Positions 26,696 through 36,033 of a stretch of DNA of 52,106 nucleotides are shown piece by piece. The DNA is from Paraburkholderia sp. UYCP14C (lineage in GTDB: Bacteria; Pseudomonadota; Gammaproteobacteria; Burkholderiales; Burkholderiaceae): NCBI RefSeq assembly GCF_004197395.1, contig NZ_SELS01000058.1, positions 1 through 52,106 on the forward strand. The letters are read 5' to 3'. Each line of letters starts with the position of its first letter. Position 1 is the first letter of the stretch. The notes beneath the pieces were generated by a model. The model did no database searches and was not told where the DNA came from. It worked only from the letters and a program-made list of their open reading frames with translations. The translations under genes were made by a program, and so were the position numbers.

Positions 26696-26717
26696 GGCCG
26701 GCTGTCCTGCCGGCCGA
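26696..26717 (+). other. GC-rich hairpin between catA and the GTPase pair
   Basis: CGGCCGG / CCGGCCG around an eight-base loop. There is no T-run after it, so it is not a standard intrinsic terminator. It may stabilise the catBCA 3' end or attenuate readthrough into the GTPase genes. Confidence 0.4.
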
Positions 26718-26743
26718 TTCCCTGAAGCGTCGAGGAGTTGACG

Positions 26744-28000
26744 GTGCCGAGCAAACTTCGTGAGCAGGCGGCGCACGAGGTCGCCTCCGTGTTGCCGGAG
26801 CGCGCCCACGATCTGGCGCGCTTGCTGATTCTGATCGACGACAGCGAACCGGTCGTCACCGTCGTCGGCAAATACAACCACGGCAAGAGCAGCCTGCTCA
26901 ACGAGCTGCTGGGCCGCGATGCGTTCGCGGTGTCCGACCGGCGCGAAACGGTGCGCCTGTCCGACAGCGTGCATCAGGGTGTCTGCTGGCTCGATGCGCC
27001 GGGACTCGACGCCGACGTCGGCAGCGAAGACGACCGCGAAGCGTTGCGCGCCGCGTGGCTGAAGTCCGACATTCGCCTGTTCGTGCACGCCGCGAAAGAG
27101 GGCGAACTCGACGCGAAGGAACTGATGCTGCTGACCGAGCTCGACGCCGACCGCGTCAGGACCGGGCGGCAGACGCTGTTCGTGCTGTCGCAAGTCGACC
27201 AGCTTCCCGACGACGCCGCGTTGCAGAAGATCGGCGCAGCCATCGACCGGCAAATGCCGGGTATCGCATTGAATGCGGTGTCCTCGATGCGGCATCGCAA
27301 GGGGCTCGACGGCGGCAAGAAACTGCTGCTGGAAAAGAGCGGCGTCCCCGCGCTGCAAGCGGCGTTGCACGCGGAACTCGCGCGCGTGCCGGATGCGCGC
27401 ACACACGAAACCGCGCTGCTGATCGGCGAAATCCGCGACGAACTGCAACGGCTGCGCGCGGCGCGGCAAACGTCGCTGGATATTCTGCGCACGACGCAGC
27501 ACCAACAAAGACAGGACTTCGATCGGGGTCTCGCGGCCGTTATCGATAAGGTCAGCGGCGACATCGACGCGATGTTGAATGCGCTCGGCACCGATCACGC
27601 AATCGTGCCCGATACCGCGAAGGACGCCTACGCGATCACCGCGGGCAAACTGGAGCGCGCGCACATCCAGATCGCGTACTCGCGCGCGTGCATCGAGATC
27701 GATGCGATGCTGGCCGGGCACGGTGTCATCGGTTTGCCGACGGAGCAGCACACCGCGGCGAAAAGCCTGAACTCGGTGATGATCGCAGTGATGGGCGTGT
27801 CGGTGAAGTTCCGCAAGGACCTGCGCCGCATGTTCTGCGAAGCGACGGGACGCGAACGCATGCGACGCGAGTTCACGCACTACTACGAGCTGTCGGCCGA
27901 CCGCAAGGCGCTGGCCGCGCAGATCGCCGATACGCAAGCGGCGATCGCCGCATCGGACGACGCTGCGGCCGCGATGCGGATACTGGAGGCGCGCGCATGA
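26744..28000 (+). CDS. Dynamin-like GTPase, first of a pair
   Basis: This 418-residue protein has one N-terminal GTPase domain. G1 is GKYNHGKSS (about 42-50), a switch-I Thr lies in RRETVR, G3 is DAPG (84-87), and G4 is the unusual SQVD (149-152). Downstream are long helices with coiled-coil character (about 225-275) and a hydrophobic patch LNSVMIAVMGVSV (about 341-355) like the membrane-contact tips of bacterial dynamins. No true membrane helix is seen. The GTG at 26744 has GAGGAG six bases before it; the TTG at 26738 touches the ribosome-binding site and is less likely. The stop overlaps the next start (ATGA), so the two are translated together. The function is unknown; membrane remodelling or envelope-stress/defence roles are inferences from dynamin-like pairs elsewhere. 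Confidence 0.85.
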   Translation: MPSKLREQAAHEVASVLPERAHDLARLLILIDDSEPVVTVVGKYNHGKSSLLNELLGRDAFAVSDRRETVRLSDSVHQGVCWLDAPGLDADVGSEDDREALRAAWLKSDIRLFVHAAKEGELDAKELMLLTELDADRVRTGRQTLFVLSQVDQLPDDAALQKIGAAIDRQMPGIALNAVSSMRHRKGLDGGKKLLLEKSGVPALQAALHAELARVPDARTHETALLIGEIRDELQRLRAARQTSLDILRTTQHQQRQDFDRGLAAVIDKVSGDIDAMLNALGTDHAIVPDTAKDAYAITAGKLERAHIQIAYSRACIEIDAMLAGHGVIGLPTEQHTAAKSLNSVMIAVMGVSVKFRKDLRRMFCEATGRERMRREFTHYYELSADRKALAAQIADTQAAIAASDDAAAAMRILEARA

Positions 28001-29577
28001 AAGCCGACGTGAGCGACGAGCAACGCTTCATCGCCGAGGTCGATGCCTTCGACTTCATCGCGGAGGATATCGACGCGCTGCTGCATGCGCTGAACGACTG
28101 GCTCGCGAAGCTGAGCGTCGATCTGCAAACCGACGCTTTGACGTGCGACGGCTTGCGCGCAAACAACCCACTGGCCATTCAGGCCGACACGATCAACACG
28201 CTGCTGCGCGACAGCGTAGCGGCGTGGTTGCAACAGTGGTCGAGCGTCGAAGCGGCCCAACACCTCGCCGATCGTTTCGACGATCAGGCACTGCTGCTCG
28301 TGTTCGGCAAGTTCAACGCGGGCAAAAGCTCGTTCTGCAATTTCCTCGCCGAGCGCTTCGCCGCGCACGGCCGCAGCGTGCAGTATTTCCATGTCGACGC
28401 GGGCCGCGTCGTCGAAACGTCGGAACCCTTCACGGAAGGCGCGACGGAAACGACCTCGCGGCTGCAAGGCGTGCGTCTCGGCGCCAAGCTGGTGCTGCTC
28501 GACACGCCGGGACTGCATTCGGTGACGCCGGAAAACGCCGCATTGACGCAGCGCTTCACCGATAGCGCCGACGGTGTGTTGTGGCTGACCAGCTCCACGT
28601 CTCCGGGCCAGGTGCAGGAACTCGACGAGCTCGGCCGCGAATTGCACCGGATGAAGCCGTTGCTGCCGGTGGTCACGCGCAGCGACGAATACGAGGAAGA
28701 CGAAGTCGACGGTGAACTCGTCAAGTGTTTGTGCAACAAGAGCGCGCCGCGTCGGGCGCTGCAGGAGCACGACGTCAAGGTGCGAGCGGAAGACAAGCTG
28801 GTCGCGATGGGCGTCGATAAGGCGCTGTTGAAACCGCCGGTGTCGGTCTCCGCGTATGTCGCGCGCGAGGCGGGGCAGACGGCGGTGGCGATGAGCGAAG
28901 CGGGTTTCGAGCGGCTCTATGCCGCGTTGCTCGACATCACCGGACCGGCGCTCGCGTATAAGCGGCGCAAGCGGGCCGAGGTGCTGCTGCATCATCTGGA
29001 AGAAAACGTGCTCGGCAGCCTGCAAAACGACGTGCTGCCGTTGCTTGCCGAACTGGGCAAGTCGTCGCAAGCGGCGCTCGCGAAGCTCGAACCACAGCAG
29101 GAGCAACTTGCCAATGCCGTGTGGCGCGGCATCGTGCCGGCGCTGCCCGCTTTGCTCGATGCACATGCGGCAACGCATGACGTGATCGGGCTTGGCAACG
29201 CTCTGTCGGAATCGATATTCGAGCTGTTTGCTCGCGAGGCGGACCGGCTGTTGGGCGATTACGTGATCGAGTCCGATGCTTCGCTCGCGCAGATCAAACT
29301 CGATGCCGACGTCGGTTTCGACGATATCGTCGTCGAGTGTGTGGGCGCAAATGGACCGATGCGCGAAGTTGCGGGCGTCGACTACGGCCGCCTTCACGCC
29401 GCGCTCAGCCACGCGATTCGCGAGTGCGTGCTGAGTCTTGCCGCTCATACCGCGCAACGGTGCCGCGCGTCGATCGCTCAGCTGATGAAGCTCGCGCGGG
29501 GGCTCGAGGCGTCATTGGCGACGCATCAGGAAGGTTTGTTCGATCTGAAGTCGCAGGTGCGCTCGGAATCGTTCTGA
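27997..29577 (+). CDS. Dynamin-like GTPase, second of a pair
   Basis: This 526-residue protein starts at the ATG overlapping the previous stop by four bases. An N-terminal helical stretch of about 95 residues precedes a GTPase domain: G1 GKFNAGKSS (104-112), Thr-rich switch I (about 150-153), G3 DTPG (169-172), then G4 TRSD (227-230). The rest (about 300-520) is mostly helical with heptad-like LEENVLGSLQNDVLPLLAEL and QVRSESF at the end. The fold resembles bacterial dynamin-like proteins, not Ras-type or translation GTPases. It is distinct from its partner in length and in the position of the GTPase domain, suggesting a hetero-oligomer as in paired systems such as LeoA/LeoC or BDLP pairs. Nearest downstream gene is convergent. 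Confidence 0.85.
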   Translation: MKADVSDEQRFIAEVDAFDFIAEDIDALLHALNDWLAKLSVDLQTDALTCDGLRANNPLAIQADTINTLLRDSVAAWLQQWSSVEAAQHLADRFDDQALLLVFGKFNAGKSSFCNFLAERFAAHGRSVQYFHVDAGRVVETSEPFTEGATETTSRLQGVRLGAKLVLLDTPGLHSVTPENAALTQRFTDSADGVLWLTSSTSPGQVQELDELGRELHRMKPLLPVVTRSDEYEEDEVDGELVKCLCNKSAPRRALQEHDVKVRAEDKLVAMGVDKALLKPPVSVSAYVAREAGQTAVAMSEAGFERLYAALLDITGPALAYKRRKRAEVLLHHLEENVLGSLQNDVLPLLAELGKSSQAALAKLEPQQEQLANAVWRGIVPALPALLDAHAATHDVIGLGNALSESIFELFAREADRLLGDYVIESDASLAQIKLDADVGFDDIVVECVGANGPMREVAGVDYGRLHAALSHAIRECVLSLAAHTAQRCRASIAQLMKLARGLEASLATHQEGLFDLKSQVRSESF

Positions 29578-29641
29578 AGCGGCAGCGCCCTTCAAACGCC
29601 CGGTCTGAGCGTGATCGTGAACGACCGTGGCGCCTCACCGC

Positions 29642-30128
29642 TTACGGCAACGCGGTCGACAGCAGAGAAGGACCGGTCTCGCCCGACGGAAAAGACGGCA
29701 GATGGGCGGAGTCCCTGTTGCACGCGGCCGTCGTAACGCCCACGTGCGGCAGGTTGAACACGACATTGGTTTCGACCGCCACAGGCTGATAGTCCACACC
29801 GGTGAAGGGTCTGCACTGGGCACGCCGCGATGCCTGAAGTGCGAGGTTGTCGAACGCCGGATTGCGCGACGAAACCTCGACGACCGCGTCGGCGATCTGC
29901 CCACGTTCGTCGACCCATGCACGCACGGTCGCATTGGGACGCGGCGCCTGCTCGAGCGCGGCGCCGGCGGACTTCAGGTCGTCGCTGGACAGACCGTAGG
30001 TGCAGGCAATGCTCTGCGCGGACACGAAGTGCGGTGCCAACGATGCAGGCGAGGATCAGCGACGCTTTCGTCAGGTGCACAGGCAGCGGACTCTGGCAAC
30101 GTACAGGTGGCCGACGCTTGCCCGGCAT
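29642..30128 (-). pseudogene. TonB C-terminal-domain protein, apparently frameshifted
   Basis: The frame 29642-30040 encodes the mature part: an exported N-terminus (FVSAQSIACTYGLSSDDL) and a TonB-like C-terminal domain (RAWVDERGQIADAVVEVSSRN, FDNLALQASRRAQCRPF). It has no start codon of its own except a TTG. The signal peptide sits in another frame just upstream (HLTKASLILACIVGT, start at 30080 or 30128), and the two frames join around 30036-30045. A single-base indel at that point would restore one protein of about 145 residues. It could be a pseudogene or a sequencing error. It lies between the dynamin pair and ribE, facing the pair. Confidence 0.6.
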
Positions 30129-30152
30129 GTTGACATACCCTCGTGCGCGGGA

Positions 30153-30788
30153 TTACTTCAACGATGTTTCGCCATCGCGCGGCGCATTGAGCATCCGCTC
30201 CACATAGCGCGCAATCAGATCGATCTCCAGATTCACCCGCACGCCGTCGCGCAGATGCTTGAGCGCCGTCACCTGCACGGTATGCGGGATCAGATTGATC
30301 GAGAACTCGCAGCCATCGTCGCGATCTTCGACGGCGTTCACGGTCAGGCTCACGCCGTTGACCGTAATCGATCCCTTGTACGCGAGATAGCGGCCGATCT
30401 CACGCGGCGCGAGAATGCGTAGCTCGTGCGATTCGCCGACCGGCGCGAAACGCGTGACGGTGCCGAGCCCATCGACGTGGCCGGAGACGATATGCCCGCC
30501 GAGCCTGTCATGCGCGCGCAGCGCTTTCTCGAGATTGACCTCGCCGGTTTCGCCGAGACCGGCCGTGCGGTTCAGGCTTTCGCGCGACACGTCGACTTCG
30601 AACGAATGATCGGTCATCGCGACCACCGTCATGCAGGCGCCCTGGATCGTGATGCTGTCGCCGAGCTGCACGTCGGTGAGGTCGAGCCCGCCCGCCTCGA
30701 CGTTCAGGCGCACGCCCGCGTCGCCGCCCGTGCCGAGCGGCTTGACTGATTCGATGCGGCCCACTGCCGCGACGATTCCTGTAAACAT
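30153..30788 (-). CDS. ribE: Riboflavin synthase
   Basis: This 211-residue enzyme dismutates two lumazine molecules to riboflavin and 5-amino-6-ribitylamino-uracil. It has two lumazine-binding repeats: MFTGIVAAVGRIESV to about 95, then GHIVSGHVDGLGTV to about 190. The motif IQGACMTV and NGVSLTVNAV are the paired binding loops. It begins 15 bases after ribD on the same strand, so the two are co-transcribed. Known as ribE or ribC in different species. Confidence 0.96.
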   Translation of the reverse strand: MFTGIVAAVGRIESVKPLGTGGDAGVRLNVEAGGLDLTDVQLGDSITIQGACMTVVAMTDHSFEVDVSRESLNRTAGLGETGEVNLEKALRAHDRLGGHIVSGHVDGLGTVTRFAPVGESHELRILAPREIGRYLAYKGSITVNGVSLTVNAVEDRDDGCEFSINLIPHTVQVTALKHLRDGVRVNLEIDLIARYVERMLNAPRDGETSLK

Positions 30789-30803
30789 CGTGCTAGTCCT
30801 TGA

Positions 30804-31955
30804 TCATTTCGAAACGGTGGGGGACACGGTATCGGTCCCGGGTACGGCTGTCGGTGCGAAGCGCGCGAGGATTCGCAGATCGTCGCCGATCCGCTCGATC
30901 GTGTGGAAACTGAGCTTCACGCGATCTTCGAGCAGGTCGGGCGAGTCCAGATTGAACATGCTCATCGAGTCCATGCCGAGCAGGCTCGGCGCGAGATAGA
31001 CCAGCAGTTCATCGACGCAGCCTTCGCGCAGCAGCGAGCCGTTGAGCTTGTAGCCGGCTTCGACGTGCAGCTCGTTCACATTGCGCTCGCCGAGCACGCT
31101 CAGCATGCGCGGCAGGTCCACCTTGCCGAACGCGTTCGGCAGCGGCACGATCTCGGCGCCGCGCTCGCGCAGCGCGCCCGCGCGTTCTTCGAGCCGCGCA
31201 TCGAGCTCGCCGCAGAAGATCAGCGTCGGCGCGCCGGCCAGGATCTGCGCGTCGAGCGGCACCTCGAGCTGGCTGTCGATCAGTACGCGGTGCGGTTGAC
31301 GCGGCGTGTCGACCGCGCGCACGGTCATGCGCGGATTGTCCTCGCGCACGGTGCCGATGCCGGTGAGGATCGCCGACGCACGGGCGCGCCATGCATGGCC
31401 ATCGGCGCGCGCGGCCGCGCCCGTGATCCACTGGCTTTCGCCCGAGGGCAAGCCGGTGCGGCCATCGAGCGATGCCGCCACCTTCATGCGCACCCACGGA
31501 CGGCCGCGCGTCATGCGCGACACGAAACCGATGTTGAGCTCTCGCGCTTCGTTCGCGAGCAGCCCGCAGCGCACTTCGATACCGGCATCGCGCAGCATCG
31601 CGAGACCGCGGCCGGAGACTTGCGGATTGGGATCTTCCATCGCCGCGATCACGCGGCCGATCTGCGCTTCGATCAGCGCGTTCGCGCACGGCGGCGTGCG
31701 GCCAAAATGGCTGCACGGTTCGAGCGTCACGTAGGCGGTCGCGCCGCGCAGGTCGTGGCCGCGCGAGCGGGCATCCTTCAGCGCGCGAATCTCGGCGTGA
31801 TCCTGGCCGGCTGGCTGCGTGTAGCCTTCGCCGATCACCTCGCCGTTTCTGACGAGCACGCAACCGACCCGCGGGTTCGGGTCGGTCGTGTACATGCCGC
31901 GCTTCGCGAGCGCGAGCGCACGTTCCATATGGACGAAATCGGTTTGCGAGAACAT
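30804..31955 (-). CDS. ribD: Bifunctional riboflavin deaminase/reductase
   Basis: This 383-residue protein catalyses the second and third steps from GTP: deamination of the pyrimidine, then reduction of the ribosyl side chain. The N-terminal deaminase domain carries the zinc site H53, C81 and C90 with catalytic E55 (HAEIRAL; PCSHFGRTPPC). The C-terminal dihydrofolate-reductase-like domain starts with RPWVRMKVAASLDGRTGL and SQWITG. Length matches E. coli RibD (367). It is followed directly by ribE and preceded by hemL, all on the minus strand. Confidence 0.96.
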   Translation of the reverse strand: MFSQTDFVHMERALALAKRGMYTTDPNPRVGCVLVRNGEVIGEGYTQPAGQDHAEIRALKDARSRGHDLRGATAYVTLEPCSHFGRTPPCANALIEAQIGRVIAAMEDPNPQVSGRGLAMLRDAGIEVRCGLLANEARELNIGFVSRMTRGRPWVRMKVAASLDGRTGLPSGESQWITGAAARADGHAWRARASAILTGIGTVREDNPRMTVRAVDTPRQPHRVLIDSQLEVPLDAQILAGAPTLIFCGELDARLEERAGALRERGAEIVPLPNAFGKVDLPRMLSVLGERNVNELHVEAGYKLNGSLLREGCVDELLVYLAPSLLGMDSMSMFNLDSPDLLEDRVKLSFHTIERIGDDLRILARFAPTAVPGTDTVSPTVSK

Positions 31956-32077
31956 CGGTGTCCGTTGCGGTGCGGTGTCTGGGTCGTGCGGGTTGTGGCC
32001 TTTGCCTCAGACCTTGCTTCAAGCCTTGCTTCAATCCGCGCTCGAGGCCTCGACCGAGGCTCGATCGCGGCCTGGGT

Positions 32078-33361
32078 TCAGCCCTTCAACGCGGCGAACG
32101 CGCCTCGCGCGGCTTCGATCGTCGCGTCGATGACCGCGTCGTCGTGCGCGCTCGACACGAAGCCTGCCTCATATGCGGACGGCGCGAAGTACACGCCCAC
32201 GTCGAGCATCTTGTGGAAGAACGCATTGAAGCGCGGTACGTCGCTCTTGGTGACTTCGGCGAAGCTCGTCGGGATCGATTCGCGGAAGTAGATGCCGAAC
32301 ATGCCGCCGAGCGCATCGGCCGCGAACGGCACGTCCGCTGCGCGTGCCGCCTGTGCGAGGCCTTGCGCGAGACGCGTGGTGCGCGCGGCGAGCGTGTCGT
32401 AGAAGCCCGGCGCCTGGATCAGTTGCAGCGTCTTCAGGCCTGCCGCGACCGCGATCGGATTGCCCGACAGCGTGCCCGCCTGATAGACGCCGCCGAGCGG
32501 CGCGAGGTGGGCCATGATGTCGCGCCGGCCGCCGAACGCCGCCGCCGGCATGCCGCCGCCGATCACCTTGCCGAGACAGGTGAGGTCCGGCGTGATGCCG
32601 TAGAGTTGCTGCGCGCCGCCGAGCGCAACGCGGAAGCCGCACATCACTTCGTCGAAAATCAGCACCGAGCCGTACTCGGTGCACAGGCGGCGCAGCGACT
32701 GCAGGAATTCCGGGGTCGCGCGCACGAGGTTCATGTTGCCCGCGACCGGCTCCACGATCACCGAGGCGATCTCGTTGCCGAACGCCTTGAACGCTTCTTC
32801 GAGTTCGGCGACGTTGTTGTATTCGAGCACGGTGGTGTGCTTCGCGATATCGACCGGCACGCCCGCCGAGGTCGGATTGCCGAAGGTCAGCAGACCCGAG
32901 CCGGCCTTCACGAGCAGGCTGTCCGCATGGCCGTGATAGCAGCCTTCGAACTTGACGATGCGGCTGCGGTTCGTGAAGCCGCGCGCGAGACGCAGCGCGC
33001 TCATCGTCGCCTCGGTGCCGCTCGACACCATGCGCACCTGTTCGATCGACGGCACCAGCTTGCAGATTTCCTCGGCGATCTCCACTTCCGACTCGGTCGG
33101 CGCGCCGAACGAGAAGCCATTCGTGAGCACGCGCTGCACGGCTTCGAGCACTTCGGGATGAACGTGGCCGAGGATCATCGGCCCCCACGAGCCGATGTAG
33201 TCGGTATAGCGCTGGCCGTCCGCGTCCCAGAAGTACGGGCCTTGCGCGCGCTCGATGAAGCGCGGCGTGCCGCCGACGGAACGGAAAGCGCGCACCGGCG
33301 AATTCACGCCGCCGGGGATCGTGCGTTGCGCGCGTTCGAAGAGGATTTCGTTTCTGGACAT
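32078..33361 (-). CDS. hemL: Glutamate-1-semialdehyde 2,1-aminomutase
   Basis: This 427-residue PLP enzyme converts glutamate-1-semialdehyde to 5-aminolevulinate, the committed C5-pathway precursor of heme. The start [18 protein letters not shown] is exact for the family. Also visible are [31 protein letters not shown], the DEVMCGFR block and PLP lysine motif [10 protein letters not shown], typical of class III aminotransferases. The ATG at 33361 is preceded by an open frame but is the consensus start. It lies upstream of ribD on the same strand, about 120 bases away. Confidence 0.97.
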   Translation of the reverse strand: MSRNEILFERAQRTIPGGVNSPVRAFRSVGGTPRFIERAQGPYFWDADGQRYTDYIGSWGPMILGHVHPEVLEAVQRVLTNGFSFGAPTESEVEIAEEICKLVPSIEQVRMVSSGTEATMSALRLARGFTNRSRIVKFEGCYHGHADSLLVKAGSGLLTFGNPTSAGVPVDIAKHTTVLEYNNVAELEEAFKAFGNEIASVIVEPVAGNMNLVRATPEFLQSLRRLCTEYGSVLIFDEVMCGFRVALGGAQQLYGITPDLTCLGKVIGGGMPAAAFGGRRDIMAHLAPLGGVYQAGTLSGNPIAVAAGLKTLQLIQAPGFYDTLAARTTRLAQGLAQAARAADVPFAADALGGMFGIYFRESIPTSFAEVTKSDVPRFNAFFHKMLDVGVYFAPSAYEAGFVSSAHDDAVIDATIEAARGAFAALKG

Positions 33362-33519
33362 GGCGATGGCTGGAATAGGGGTTGCGCAGCGGCGCAAAGG
33401 GCCTCGGACGATTCCCGCGGGCACTTCGCGCAATGCTGGGATGGATCGAGAAATTGTACCGGAGTCGGCGCCGGCGGGCTGTGCGGGCGGGCGGTCGCGG
33501 CGGCGCGCGTCTGGCCTGG

Positions 33520-33996
33520 CTAGCCTTGGCTTGCCGGTGCGGGTATCGGCGGCGGCTTGCGCTTGCCGGTCAATTCGGCCCAGCGCTTCTCCAGCGCGCC
33601 TTCGGCGATCGGCTTGATGATCGTGCCGGAGCTTTGCGCATCCCACGTCTGCACCGAGAACGGATGCACGCGCAGTTGATCGCGTGGGATGACCGGCGCG
33701 TGATGCGCATCGACGAGCCAGTCATAGACGAAGTCGATGCACAGCCGGTAGCCGCGTTTGGTCGACGCGTCGGGGACCTCGTAGGGCGCGCGCGTCACGT
33801 AGCCCGAGCCGAAGATGCCCTTCGGCTCCTGCGCGACGCGATGCAGGAACACGCGATCGCCCGGCAGGATGCCGCGCGCGAAGCCGCAGCCCCACGCGTC
33901 GGACACCGCTTCGCCGGCCGCCACGCGTTTCGCGAGGTCGGGCAGCTCGGGCCACGGCCATTTTTTGGGGCTCCAGATCAGCAGGAAGGCGGTCAT
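33520..33996 (-). CDS. EVE-like domain protein
   Basis: This 158-residue protein starts with [19 protein letters not shown] and has [19 protein letters not shown], the pattern of the EVE-like/PUA-related domain seen at the N-terminus of some HNH endonucleases of McrA type. The fold recognises modified bases or RNA. Here no nuclease domain follows, so it stands alone. The protein ends with a basic Pro-rich tail ([12 protein letters not shown]). It is next to hemL and transcribed in the same direction with about 150 bases between. Function unknown. Confidence 0.8.
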   Translation of the reverse strand: MTAFLLIWSPKKWPWPELPDLAKRVAAGEAVSDAWGCGFARGILPGDRVFLHRVAQEPKGIFGSGYVTRAPYEVPDASTKRGYRLCIDFVYDWLVDAHHAPVIPRDQLRVHPFSVQTWDAQSSGTIIKPIAEGALEKRWAELTGKRKPPPIPAPASQG

Positions 33997-34287
33997 CGCG
34001 GGTTCGAACGGGATCAGGGGAAGGGTGTTGCGCGATGTCGAGCGCGGATGGGCGGCCCGTCAGGCTGCGCATACGGAGGCGCGCCGGACGGCCGGACTTG
34101 CAGGCGGCAGCTTAACCGATCGACGGTGATTGCGCCGCGCCGCGCTGTCGCGCAACGTCCACGTGGCCTGCCACGCGCGCAGTCAGCGGGTTAACCGTCG
34201 CGTACAATCGAGCCGGTCAGCTGGTGGTCGTTGCCGCTTCACCCGTTCCGCTGCCGATGCCGGCGCGGCGTTCCATCCGGATTTCCC

Positions 34288-35508
34288 ATGTCTCACGTCG
34301 TCAAACGCCGGCCCGATGGCCGGCTGATCCTGTTGCTCGGCGCGCTGGCCGCGTGCGGGCCGATTTCCATCGACATGTATCTGCCGAGCCTGCCGACCAT
34401 CGCGCAGGCCTTCGCGGTCAGCACGGGCGCCGCGCAATCGACGCTGACGAGCTTCATGTTCGGCTTCTCGATCGGCATGCTGCTCTACGGTCCGCTGTCC
34501 GATACGTATGGCCGTCGGCCGATCTTGCTTGGCGGCATCGTCATGTATGCGCTCGCGAGCATCGCCTGCGCGCTGTCGATCTCGATCGGCTCGCTGGTCG
34601 GCTTCCGCTTCGTGCAGGCATTGGGCGCGGGCGCGGCGTCGGTGCTCGCGCGCGCGATCGCGCGCGACGCGCACGAACCGGGCGACGCGGCGCGCGTGCT
34701 GTCGATGATCGCGATCGTCACGGCGATTGGTCCGCTGTTCGCGCCGCTGATCGGCGGACAGTTGCTGCTGGTCGGCGGCTGGCGCACGGTGTTCGTCGCG
34801 CTGACGCTGTTCGGTTCCGTGTGCGCGGTGACCGCATACCTGAAAGTGCCGGAGACGTGGCCACGCGAGATGCGCGCGCAGTCGGCGCTCCTGAAGTCGT
34901 TCGGCGCGTACGGCACGCTGCTGCGCGATCCGGTCGCGTGGGGGCATATGTTGTGCGGCGGCATGGCGTTCGCGTCGATGTTCGCGTACATCACGGCGAC
35001 GCCGTTCGTGTACATCGAGTATTTCCACGTGTCCGCGCAGCACTATGGCTTCCTGTTCGCGCTGAACATCATCGGCATCATGTTCGGCAATTACCTGAAC
35101 ACGCGGCTCGTCGGCCGGCTCGGGCCGGTGCCGATCATCTCGTTTGCGGCGACCGTGAGCTTCGTCGCGTCGCTGTTCGTGTCGATCGTGTCGCTGACGG
35201 GGTGGGGCGGCCTGTGGTCGATCGTGTTCGGGCTGTTCTTCGTGGTGGGCGTGGTGGGCGTGTTGTCCGCCAACTGCACGACCGATCTGATGCATCGCTA
35301 TCCCGCCAACGCGGGCGCCGCGGCGGCCGTGTTCGGCGCGGTGCAGCTCGCACTGGGCGCGTTGTCGAGCCTCGCGGTCGGGCTGTGGCAGGACGGCACG
35401 CCGAAGGGCATGGGGATCGTGGTCGGCGTGGCGGGCTGCCTGTGCTTCGTCGGACGGCTGCTCGTGATGCGCTGGCACGGGACGAAGTTGCCGGTTGCGG
35501 CTGTGTGA
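34288..35508 (+). CDS. Bcr/CflA family multidrug efflux transporter (MFS)
   Basis: This 406-residue inner-membrane transporter of the major facilitator superfamily has about twelve hydrophobic segments. Family motifs include SIDMYLPSLPTIA at the first helix (the Bcr/CflA D/M-Y-LP signature), GPLSDTYGRRPILLGG after the second helix (motif A, D..GRRP), and RFVQALGAGA. Bcr/CflA pumps expel bicyclomycin, chloramphenicol and related compounds. The real substrate is not known. The ATG at 34288 follows no strong ribosome-binding site but is the family start; the frame is open to 34231. No regulator sits next to it. Confidence 0.93.
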   Translation: MSHVVKRRPDGRLILLLGALAACGPISIDMYLPSLPTIAQAFAVSTGAAQSTLTSFMFGFSIGMLLYGPLSDTYGRRPILLGGIVMYALASIACALSISIGSLVGFRFVQALGAGAASVLARAIARDAHEPGDAARVLSMIAIVTAIGPLFAPLIGGQLLLVGGWRTVFVALTLFGSVCAVTAYLKVPETWPREMRAQSALLKSFGAYGTLLRDPVAWGHMLCGGMAFASMFAYITATPFVYIEYFHVSAQHYGFLFALNIIGIMFGNYLNTRLVGRLGPVPIISFAATVSFVASLFVSIVSLTGWGGLWSIVFGLFFVVGVVGVLSANCTTDLMHRYPANAGAAAAVFGAVQLALGALSSLAVGLWQDGTPKGMGIVVGVAGCLCFVGRLLVMRWHGTKLPVAAV

Positions 35509-35720
35509 GCGGTGTTTGGGTGCTGCGCTCGAGCATTGCGCGAGCGCTGTGAAAGCGGCGTGAAAAGTGTGTGACGATCGTGCTGCTCCGGCTGTGGACA
35601 TCGGCCGCCGCGTGAGTTCACCGGGCGCGTCTCCGGAAAACACCTGGTGTTGCGCGCGCACCACCGTGCGTCGCGGGTTGCATTGCTATGATGAAGTCAC
35701 TGTTCCTCGGAGCGGCAATC

Positions 35721-35951
35721 ATGGCGATCAAAGACCTGATGAACGGCGAACGGCATTTTGCCGCATTCGCCGAAGCGCAACGGCTGGCCGACAGCGGCGC
35801 TTACTACGACTACACCGACATCGAATACGTCTTGCGCTTTGATCACGGTTTGACAGATGTATCGGCTCTGCTCGATGGCCAGTTGATGCATCGCGATCTG
35901 AATCGTCGTTGTGCGGATGCGCGCGAAAAGCTCGAGATGGCGGACGCGTGA
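35721..35951 (+). CDS. Small conserved-looking protein, 76 residues
   Basis: The function is unknown. The ATG at 35721 has CGGAG eight bases upstream. The protein (MAIKDLMNGERHFAAFAEAQRLADSG...) is acidic and Tyr-containing, helix-rich, with a regular EAQRLADSG...DYTDIEYVLRFDHG pattern. No cysteines, no membrane segment. It is followed 80 bases later by the ridA-like gene in the same orientation and may be co-transcribed with it. Confidence 0.7.
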   Translation: MAIKDLMNGERHFAAFAEAQRLADSGAYYDYTDIEYVLRFDHGLTDVSALLDGQLMHRDLNRRCADAREKLEMADA

Positions 35952-36033
35952 TGCGTGCTGTGGCGTGCGCGGGTTCGTGCTGAATCGAGCACGGTTGTGA
36001 ACCGCTCCGAGATTTTCCCTTCTGGAGTGATTG

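Noticed and set aside
30903-33523. Long antisense frames over ribD and hemL
   Set aside because: Arg/His/Asp/Glu-rich shadows of ribD and hemL without start signals.
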